NCBI GenBank assembly: GCA_937873805.1
Contig: CALMWO010000353.1
Coordinates: 1-11,357, forward strand
DNA length: 11,357 nt
Direction: 5' to 3'
DNA from: an uncultured Hyphomonadaceae bacterium
Lineage (GTDB): Bacteria > Pseudomonadota > Alphaproteobacteria > Caulobacterales > Hyphomonadaceae
Shown here: positions 1 to 6,500 of the stretch, one piece after another
How positions within the stretch are numbered: the first letter of the stretch is position 1
Layout: the number at the start of each line of letters is the position of its first letter
Made by a program: the position numbers and the translations under genes
Notes under the pieces: model-generated
What the model was told of the DNA's origin: nothing
Seen by the model: the letters and a program-made list of their open reading frames with translations, nothing else
Database searches by the model: none

Positions 1-1464
1 GGGTGGCCTAGCTCCCGTCTTTTTACGAAGCTGGCGCAGAATGGCCGTCCGCGCCTTGTTTATCTCACAGAGCAACGGGTGGCGCGTCAGGCGTACCGCG
101 AGCAGCCACCCTGTGGCCCACAATCCCGCCGCCGCCGCCGCGTCTGAAATCGAAGGGGCTCCCTGCCGATAAATCAGAACCGCAATTGGTCCAGCCGCGC
201 TACACAGCAGAATGACGGCGCTCTTGCCAAGAGTGGCGAAGAACTCATCTAGCCTGAAAGGCACGTGGGCTCGCACTAAGCTTGTCCATAAAATCAGCCC
301 CAAAGGCACGGTTGCAAACGCGCTCAAGGCGATGGTCTGCAGCCCCTGTGTTGCAGCCAAAACGTAAATCGGCTGCGCTAACACAACTTGGACTATGGCG
401 ATCGGCAGTGTGTGCCGAATGGCGCCCGCAGCGACAAGAATCGGAAAATTGAGCGTCAGGGCGAAATTAAACATCGAAGCGAACGCCAGAATCTGCACCA
501 GAGGAGCAACCTCGATCCAGCGCGGCCCGAGCACGAGGAGGGTAAGCGGCGTGGCCATCGTGCCGATGAATACCAGTGCCGGCCACTGCAGCGCACTTAC
601 GTGCGACAATGCGGTGAGATAGGCCTGTTTCAGATCCTCGCCACTGCGGGCCTTGTGTGAAAAAGCGGGAAGCGCGACGGCGCTGACGCCTGCGAGGATT
701 ACGCTGTCCGGGAAGCTTGATAAGGTGACGGCACGCTGCAGCAATCCCACAGCCTGCGTATTCAGTATTCTGCCGAACACCATGAATGCAAAAGCATCAG
801 ATACTTTATAGATGATCGCTGTTGCGCTGCTGTACAGACCAAAGGAAAAGACGCTACGCCATTCTTTAAGCGACAGGCGAAATATTGCGAGCTGATGACG
901 GGTCAGCCAACACGCCAGAGCCACGCCAATTCCTGCCGATAGTGTTGAAGCCCAAGCTAGCCCCATATAGCTAAAGCCGAGCGACACCAGCGCGATCGAG
1001 CCGATCGCATTGATAGCGGCGGACAAGACGTCCATGAAGGCAATGGTCCGGAAAGCCAGTGCGCGGCTCCACAGCGCGTAGATCGGCTGCATCAATGGTC
1101 CAAGCGCGAAACCAAAAGCCGTGACGTAGATGTAGGTGGCTAGCCGTGGTTCGCCGTAAAACGCTGCTATGGGTTGCGCTAACAGCAGCGCCATGATCGT
1201 CAGGACGGCGGTAATCGCCAAGCTGACGGTAAATGCGCTGTTGATCTTGTCGCGGGTCAATTCTTGTTGCTGCACCAGATAGTTGACCGAAGCGAGTTCC
1301 CGGATCGCCTCAAGGATGAGAAAAGCGGATGCGCCGAGTACGGAGACCCCAAATTCACTCGGACCCATCATGCGTGCGAGTACGAACGTCATAACGAGAT
1401 TGACGGCCCTGGCTGCATACCGTCCTGCCGAAGCGAAGACGAGGGCGCGGCGAATATTCGCCAT
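1..1464 (-). CDS. Wzx/WzxC-like polysaccharide or lipid flippase (3' end outside window)
   Basis: This is an open reading frame of 488 codons with no stop before the left edge, so its C-terminus lies outside the window. I translated it from the reverse complement. The protein is strongly hydrophobic, with many stretches of about 20 residues that look like membrane helices (for example near 80-100, 150-185, 290-312, 355-395 and 415-432). It has features of the MOP-superfamily flippases (WzxC/RfbX type): an N-terminal RMMGPSEFGV segment (31-40), an ELTRDKINSAF segment (68-78) and LGPRWIEVAPLVQILAF (312-328). Known members flip lipid-linked sugars or glycolipids across the inner membrane. The family is usually about 480-500 residues, so little is missing. 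The start at 1464 is supported by AGGA (complement of 1470-1473) five bases upstream. It lies 79 bp after the phosphopantetheinyl transferase gene on the same strand and is probably co-transcribed with it. Its substrate cannot be read from the sequence. Confidence 0.85.
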   Translation of the reverse strand, partial: MANIRRALVFASAGRYAARAVNLVMTFVLARMMGPSEFGVSVLGASAFLILEAIRELASVNYLVQQQELTRDKINSAFTVSLAITAVLTIMALLLAQPIAAFYGEPRLATYIYVTAFGFALGPLMQPIYALWSRALAFRTIAFMDVLSAAINAIGSIALVSLGFSYMGLAWASTLSAGIGVALACWLTRHQLAIFRLSLKEWRSVFSFGLYSSATAIIYKVSDAFAFMVFGRILNTQAVGLLQRAVTLSSFPDSVILAGVSAVALPAFSHKARSGEDLKQAYLTALSHVSALQWPALVFIGTMATPLTLLVLGPRWIEVAPLVQILAFASMFNFALTLNFPILVAAGAIRHTLPIAIVQVVLAQPIYVLAATQGLQTIALSAFATVPLGLILWTSLVRAHVPFRLDEFFATLGKSAVILLCSAAGPIAVLIYRQGAPSISDAAAAAGLWATGWLLAVRLTRHPLLCEINKARTAILRQLRKKTGARPP

Positions 1465-1543
1465 TTAGGTCCTATGCTTTGGAGGGCACGTATATCGCGT
1501 CGGCGATCTTTGGAATCGCTTGTCGTGTATCCCGCGGGCGTCT

Positions 1544-2335
1544 CTACGTCGCAAGAGTAGAATGCGAAACTCGGCTTATTTTGGGAAACACCGCTGGTGC
1601 ATTTGGAGCCGCGATGGCGACGGCTGCCCAGAAGTCTCGGAGCGGCCGCATGCCCCACACATGGTGCGCGTCAGCTCGCGGCGTGGCGGGAATGATTTCC
1701 ACGCTTTCGCGTGGCTCGACCGACACCACGAATGTCGCTAGATCCAGCGAGAGACCCAATCCGAGGGCCTTGATGTATGCCTCCTTGCGCGTCCAGCAAG
1801 CAAAGAAACCGTCGATGTGCTGGTCCTCGGGCAGGCGGAGAAGCGCCTCGGTTTCTGCCGGTGCGAAATTTGATTCCGAGAGATCCAGATAGTCAGCCAT
1901 TGGTCGAACCTGTTCCAGATCGACGCCGATCTCGCGGCCGCGCGTCAGTCCGACCAGCGCCCAATCTCCAGAATGAGATAAGCTAAAAGCCACCTTCTCT
2001 TGGTTTGCACCGGTTTCAAGATACGGCTTGCCAAAGGTGCCGTAAGCGAAGCGCAGCGCGTCTGGTGACGCTCCAGCGTATCGGCTTAGCAGCCTTCGCA
2101 ATAACCCACGAGCAACGATGAATCGATGCCGATCCCTGTCGAAGCGAAAACGCGACGCTCTTTCGTGCTCGTCGACCGTCAGCGTCGTTGCGAGATCGTC
2201 CAGAACGGATGGGGGTTGAGTCAGCGGCAAAAGACAAAGATGTATGTCGTCCCAATCAAGCGTAGCGGGATCAATTTCCGTTGTTGAAGTGGACGTCCAC
2301 GTTGTCTGTCTAAACATCTGCGCGTCGTCCGACAT
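1544..2335 (-). CDS. Sfp/Gsp-type 4'-phosphopantetheinyl transferase
   Basis: The 263-residue protein has the usual length of the two-lobed Sfp class, which transfers 4'-phosphopantetheine from CoA to the serine of PKS, NRPS or fatty acid carrier domains in the cytoplasm. Visible motifs in order are RHRFIVARGLLR (69-80), FGKPYL (101-106), FSLSHS (117-122), IGVDLE (136-141, Mg-binding Asp139 and Glu141) and WTRKEAYIK (181-189, Glu185 and Lys189). All key residues are intact, so it should be active. The start at 2335 has no clear ribosome binding site, and a second ATG at 2317 (residue 7) is possible. The gene is divergent from the thioesterase-PKS operon, whose carrier domains are its obvious substrates. 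The flippase gene follows on the same strand. The class assignment is secure; the partner assignment rests on proximity. Confidence 0.96.
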   Translation of the reverse strand: MSDDAQMFRQTTWTSTSTTEIDPATLDWDDIHLCLLPLTQPPSVLDDLATTLTVDEHERASRFRFDRDRHRFIVARGLLRRLLSRYAGASPDALRFAYGTFGKPYLETGANQEKVAFSLSHSGDWALVGLTRGREIGVDLEQVRPMADYLDLSESNFAPAETEALLRLPEDQHIDGFFACWTRKEAYIKALGLGLSLDLATFVVSVEPRESVEIIPATPRADAHHVWGMRPLRDFWAAVAIAAPNAPAVFPKISRVSHSTLAT

Positions 2336-2377
2336 ATCGGGCTAGCCTATAACAAGATTGGTGGATGATAGTACGGG

Positions 2378-2389
2378 TGTTTGCCAACA
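2378..2389. promoter_or_regulatory. Inverted repeat TGTT-TGCC-AACA, possible operator upstream of the transferase
   Basis: A perfect 4-bp-arm inverted repeat with a 4-bp centre lies about 45 bp upstream of the transferase start codon, where a promoter or operator would be expected. Short repeats like this arise by chance, so support is weak. Confidence 0.25.
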
Positions 2390-2459
2390 ATGTGCTATCA
2401 GGCTGCGTACAGCCAAGCCTTCTCTGGATGGCGCACCGCCCCAAAAATAGATCTCTCCT

Positions 2460-2469
2460 AACCTAGGTT
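2460..2469. repeat. Perfect 10-bp palindrome AACCTAGGTT
   Basis: This perfect self-complementary decamer lies near the middle of the divergent intergenic region. It could be a binding site for a dimeric regulator. It does not extend further and does not match a lux box or nod box that I know, so its role is unknown. Confidence 0.3.
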
Positions 2470-2541
2470 GCCGGTTGTGCCGGAGCCGTTAAGGTCAGCG
2501 CACAAGGGCATGCTGCGCACGCGCGATGGAAAGGCGACACT

Positions 2542-2557
2542 TGGCATGAGTTCTGCA
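2542..2557 (+). promoter_or_regulatory. Candidate sigma-54 (-24/-12) promoter for the thioesterase-PKS operon
   Basis: The sequence TGGCATG-AGTT-CTGCA matches the sigma-54 consensus TGGCACG-N4-TTGCA at 10 of 12 defined positions. The invariant GG (2543-2544) and GC (2555-2556) are exactly 10 bases apart, and the preceding T at 2541 also fits. Transcription would start around 2567-2570, leaving a leader of roughly 140 nt before the thioesterase. If real, the operon would need an enhancer-binding activator. The match is by eye only. Confidence 0.4.
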
Positions 2558-2566
2558 TGCGGCAGG

Positions 2567-2596
2567 ATTGATTCGTATTGATTCATCTGACTCAAT
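2567..2596. repeat. ATTGATTC direct repeats and imperfect 20-bp palindrome, possible operator
   Basis: ATTGATTC occurs at 2567-2574 and again at 2577-2584, one helical turn (10 bp) apart. The second copy continues as ATTGATTCA (2577-2585), which faces TGACTCAAT (2588-2596) across a 2-bp spacer with 8 of 9 arm positions complementary. This gives three half-sites of a likely dimeric DNA-binding protein. They overlap the transcription start predicted from the sigma-54-like element, a position suited to repression. No regulator family can be named from this alone. Confidence 0.4.
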
Positions 2597-2705
2597 ACTG
2601 CACAAGCGTCAGGCGTCTCGGCCGTCGATATTTAATTCACGGCTATGTACTTAAAACTTGAAATTCAGCCTTGCTGGCGCGGTCTCGTAGCAACCGACGC
2701 AGACG

Positions 2706-3500
2706 GTGGGGGGGACTCCGGTGGAAGGGACGGCGCTATTGTCATCGAACGGCGTTTACGTTCCCGCGCCACGCGGGAATCCGGCTTTGCGTCTGCTATG
2801 CTTTCCTTACGCCGGCGGCGGCGCGGGCATTTTTCGGTTGTGGCCGCAGGCGCTGCCTGAGTCGGTCGAGGTCGTCGCCTACCAGCCCCCCGCTCGCGCC
2901 AATCGTCTCCGTGAACCGCCCTTGCGGCGTGTTGAAGATCTGGTCGCCGAGGCCCTGTCGGTCATGGCCCCGATGCTCGACCGGCCGATCGCGCTGTTTG
3001 GCCATTCGATGGGCGGTCTGGTGGCGGCCGAGGCAGCGCGCGTGCTATCCGCACGGGGCAGGGTCCCGGTTCACCTCTTTGTCTCCGCCAAGCCCATGCG
3101 CCGCCCGTCTTCGTTGCTGCATAAGCTGGACGATGCCTCTTTCATCACCGAGCTGAACCGCCGCTATGCCGGCGTGCCTCACGAGATTATGCAGCTTCCG
3201 GATGTGCTGGAGTTGCTATTGCCTGGCATGCGGGCCGACATCGAGGCGCTGGAGACCTTCGGTGAGGTGAAGGGCGAGCTAACTTGTCCCATTTCTGTGT
3301 TCGGCGGCGCGGACGACCCGGCTGTCTCGCGCGAGGATCTCGAGGCTTGGCGCGGAGCCACCACAGGTCCGTGCCGCATCCGAGTTTTTCCCGGCGGTCA
3401 TTTCTATATAAACGATGCGCGCGACGCCTTGCTGGCCGATGTCTCAGCAACGCTCGCCGCTTTCGCGCGCCATCGCCTGGGCTCGGAGCCGGCGCAATGA
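2706..3500 (+). CDS. Stand-alone type II thioesterase (alpha/beta hydrolase)
   Basis: The 264-residue protein belongs to the type II thioesterases that accompany PKS and NRPS systems. These hydrolyse aberrant acyl groups from carrier-domain phosphopantetheine arms. Visible features are LLCFPYAGGG (30-39, oxyanion-side loop), the nucleophile motif GHSMGG (99-104, Ser101), FGGADDP (199-205, acid Asp203 or Asp204) and GGHFYI (230-235, His232), so the triad is complete. Numbering is from GTG at 2706, the longest frame after the stop at 2688. That start has no good ribosome binding site. GTG at 2721 (behind a G-rich run) and TTG at 2739 (behind GGAAGGGA) are real alternatives and fit the usual short lead before the CFPxAGG motif. 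Its stop overlaps the PKS 1 start (ATGA), so it is the first gene of the PKS operon and probably its editing enzyme. Confidence 0.93.
   Translation: MGGTPVEGTALLSSNGVYVPAPRGNPALRLLCFPYAGGGAGIFRLWPQALPESVEVVAYQPPARANRLREPPLRRVEDLVAEALSVMAPMLDRPIALFGHSMGGLVAAEAARVLSARGRVPVHLFVSAKPMRRPSSLLHKLDDASFITELNRRYAGVPHEIMQLPDVLELLLPGMRADIEALETFGEVKGELTCPISVFGGADDPAVSREDLEAWRGATTGPCRIRVFPGGHFYINDARDALLADVSATLAAFARHRLGSEPAQ
3485..3500 (+). promoter_or_regulatory. Ribosome binding site and ATGA overlap at thioesterase/PKS 1 junction
   Basis: GGAG (3485-3488) lies eight bases before ATG 3497-3499, whose last bases are part of the thioesterase stop TGA (3498-3500). This sets the PKS 1 start, although the frame is open upstream to an ATG at 3284. 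It suggests translational coupling of the two genes. Confidence 0.75.
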
Positions 3501-6500
3501 CCCGCACGCCGGGGAGAGACATTGCCATTGTCGGGATGGCGTGCCGCTTCCCGGGCGGCGTGACCACGCCTCGCCAGTTTTGGCAAATGTTGCTCGATGG
3601 TGTCGACGCCATTGGCGACCTCCCGCCAGAGCGGATCGACCTGGAGCGTTACTACTCCCCGCAGCCTAAGACGGCAGGAAAGACGATCGCGCGGCGCGGT
3701 GGTTTCCTGGTGGGGCTCGATCAGTTCGATGCGGCCTTTTTCGGCATCTCGCCGCGCGAGGCCGAGCGTATGGATCCTCAGCATCGCCTGCTGCTGGAAA
3801 CGGCATGGGAAGCGCTGGAGGACGCGGGCCTCGATCCGATCCGGCTCGAAGGCGGCCGCACGGGCGTTTATGTCGGCCAGTGGTTATCAGATTTCGAATG
3901 GCGCTTGTTCCAAGATCCCGCCAATGTCGACTTCCCGATGACGCTCGGCAGCGGTCGTTACGCCAGCTCGGGCCGCATCGCCTATGCGCTCGGATTGATG
4001 GGGCCGAGCGTGACGATGGACACGGCCTGCTCGTCTTCCCTCACGGCCGTACATCTTGCCGTCCAGGGGCTTCGCTCGGGCGAGACGGACCTGGCGCTCG
4101 CGGGCGGCGTCAACGTTATCCTATCGCCCCACATCCACATCGCTTACTCGCAAAGCGGCATGATGGCACCGGACGGCCGCTGCAAATTCGGGGACGCCGC
4201 GGCGGATGGCTATGTCCGCAGCGAAGGCGTCGGCCTATTTGCACTCAAGCGACTGGAATCGGCCCTGCGCGATGGCGATCGCATCCACGCCATCATCCGT
4301 GGATCGGCGATCAATAATGACGGTCGCGGTAGCGGATCGATCGGCAGACCCAGCCGAGCGGGGCAGGAGGCGTTGCTGCGCGTCGCTTGCGCCGACGCGA
4401 GCGTCGCTGGTGCGGAGATCGGTTATATCGAAGCGCATGGCACCGGCACGCGCGCGGGCGACAAGGTTGAGGTCGCCGCCATCGCCGCCGCGCTGCGTCC
4501 GAACGGGATCGAGGCAAAGCTACCCATTGGCTCTGTGAAAACCAATATCGGTCACACAGAAGGCGCCGCCGGCGCTGCCGGCTTGATGAAGGCGGTGCTC
4601 GTCGTTAACACCGGCCAAATTCCGCCCAGCCTCAATTGCACCACGCTGAATCCGGATATCGATTGGTCAACGCCGGTGGAGATTGCGCGTGAAGGTACGC
4701 GCTGGAACGCGAAGGCGACACGGATTGCTGGCGTCAACTCCTACGGAATCGCTGGAGCCAATGCGCATATTATTGTCGAGGCGCCTCCAGAGAGGGCTCC
4801 GTCGCCCATCCAGTCGGCGGCGCCTGTGCTGCCCCTGTCCGCGCGCAGCGAGGCGGCGTTGCGAGCGCTGGCTTTCGAGGTTCGCCAGCTGCTAGTGGCT
4901 GATGATGCGTTGGATTTGGCAGCGCTCTGCCTGCATGCGCAGCATCGCCGCGCCCACCTGTCGCATCGCGCCGCCTTCCCTGCGGTTGATCGCGCGGCGC
5001 TTCTCGCGGCGCTTGAGGCCTATGCGGCTGGTGGTCCGGCGCCGGCCGAGGGCGAGGTCGATCCGCGTGCAACGCGTCCCGTCGCCTTCATTTGCCCAGG
5101 GCAGGGCGGACAATGGGCTGGCATGGCGTTGGCGGCGCCCCGCGCACCCGCCTTCTCCGCGTCACTAGATGCATGTGAAATCTCACTCGCAGGTGGGGCT
5201 GCCGCAGTCTCGTGGCGCACGGGGGCTGGCCTCGGCGATATCGACGTGGTCCAGCCGGCGCTTGGAGCCATGTCCATCGCCTATGCCGCGCAGCTCGAAG
5301 CTTTTGGCGTTCGTGCAGATGCAGTGGCGGGACACAGCATGGGGGAAGCCGCTGCGGCCCGCCTTGCGGGGGTACTCTCGCTTGAGGATGCGCTCGACGT
5401 GCTCGCGCGACGCAGCACGCTGATGCGAGCAGAGCGCGGCCGTGGCGCGATGGCGCTGGTCGACCTTGACGCGGCGACTGTCGAGGCCCGGCTAGTGTCC
5501 GATACGCCGAACGTCGGTGTCGCCGCCATCAACAGCCCCCGTGCCTGCGTCATCTCCGGAGATGCGGCGTTGATCGAAAAATGGATCGAGACATTCACGC
5601 GCGAGGGCGTGTTCAGTCGCGCCGTCAATGTCGATGTCGCCTCTCACTCCAGTCACATGGATGAGCCGGCGCGCGTGCTCGGAGTGGAGCTTGCCGGTCT
5701 CCACGCATCCGACGGGACAACGCCGTTCGTTTCATCCGTAACGGGATTCCTTATGCCGGGCGTGAGGTTGGATGGCGCTTATTGGGCGCTTAACCTGCGC
5801 CAGCCCGTGCAGTTCAGCGCTGCGGTGGGGACATTGCTGGATCGCGGCATTCGTATCCTCGTCGAGCTTGGGCCACATCCGACGCTGACACCGGCGATCA
5901 CGCAGGTCACCCGCGCGCGTGGCGTTGATGCCTCTGTCATCTGTGTCGGCCGGCGTGATGTGTCAGCCGATGTGTCCATCGCGCTGGCGCTTGGTCAGAT
6001 TTGGTGTTCGGGCGGCGCGGTCGCCTGGCCGGGCGAGCGCGCCGGCGCGCCACATGTCGAGGCGTTTCCGCTCTACCCTTGGCACCGCGAGCGCCATTGG
6101 ATCGATATCGCTGAGATCGCCGCGCCGACCGCGGCTGGCCAGCAGGTCGACATCGAACCACGCCTCAAGGCCTTGGCGCATACCGTTGTCTGGCGTGCTG
6201 CGCCGCTAGCCTCCAGCGGCGGCGTGCAGCCTTCGCGTTGGCTCGTTGTCGGTGAGGACGAGCAGCTTGCGTCCGCCCTTCGCAAGCGCTCACTGCACGC
6301 TGAGGTCTGCGCGCTGGACGATCTTGCGGCGCGTCTGCAAGGGCAGGGTGAGCCTCCAGGTGTCATTGCGTTTGCGCCGTTCGGGGCCGCCGCTGGCTAC
6401 TTTCCCATCGCCTTTGCGCGCGCTTTGCCGCAAGCAGCGCCTATCCGGTTGTGGCTGGCGACGCAGGGCGCTCAATCGCCGAACGAAGCCGAGACGGTTG

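Larger units (their letters stand above)
2336..2705. other. Divergent intergenic control region
   Basis: This 370-bp gap separates the minus-strand transferase/flippase genes from the plus-strand thioesterase/PKS operon, so promoters for both should lie here. I see no reading frame with recognisable protein features. It is visibly less GC-rich than the PKS genes around 2341-2400 and 2560-2670. It contains a sigma-54-like -24/-12 element, a direct/inverted repeat cluster and two short perfect inverted repeats, listed separately. Two GCATGC palindromes (2508-2513 and 2555-2560) and a small hairpin GGCTG-CGTA-CAGCC (2401-2414) were also seen. I found no convincing sigma-70 promoter for either direction. 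Confidence 0.8.

Noticed and set aside
388..660. 90-codon plus-strand frame antisense to the flippase
   Set aside because: It has low-complexity charged composition, no ribosome binding site and is opposite a well-supported membrane protein.
1465..1543. Terminator or separate promoter between transferase and flippase genes
   Set aside because: I found no stem followed by a T run and no clear promoter in this 79-bp gap; co-transcription is simpler.
2460..2469. Lux box or nod box reading of AACCTAGGTT
   Set aside because: A lux box is about 20 bp with ACCTG...CAGGT arms and a nod box is much longer; neither extends from this decamer.
2645..3156. Plus-strand frames overlapping the thioesterase start (71 and 161 codons)
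   Set aside because: They are Arg/Ser-rich shadow frames; the thioesterase frame with its full catalytic triad is clearly the real one.
3284..3496. 71-codon N-terminal extension of PKS 1 from an upstream ATG
   Set aside because: It lies wholly inside the thioesterase gene in another frame and shows no family features. The KS domain begins normally after ATG 3497, which has a GGAG site and an ATGA junction.
4026..4036. KS1 as a decarboxylating loading KS (KSQ)
   Set aside because: The active site reads DTACSSS with cysteine, not glutamine.
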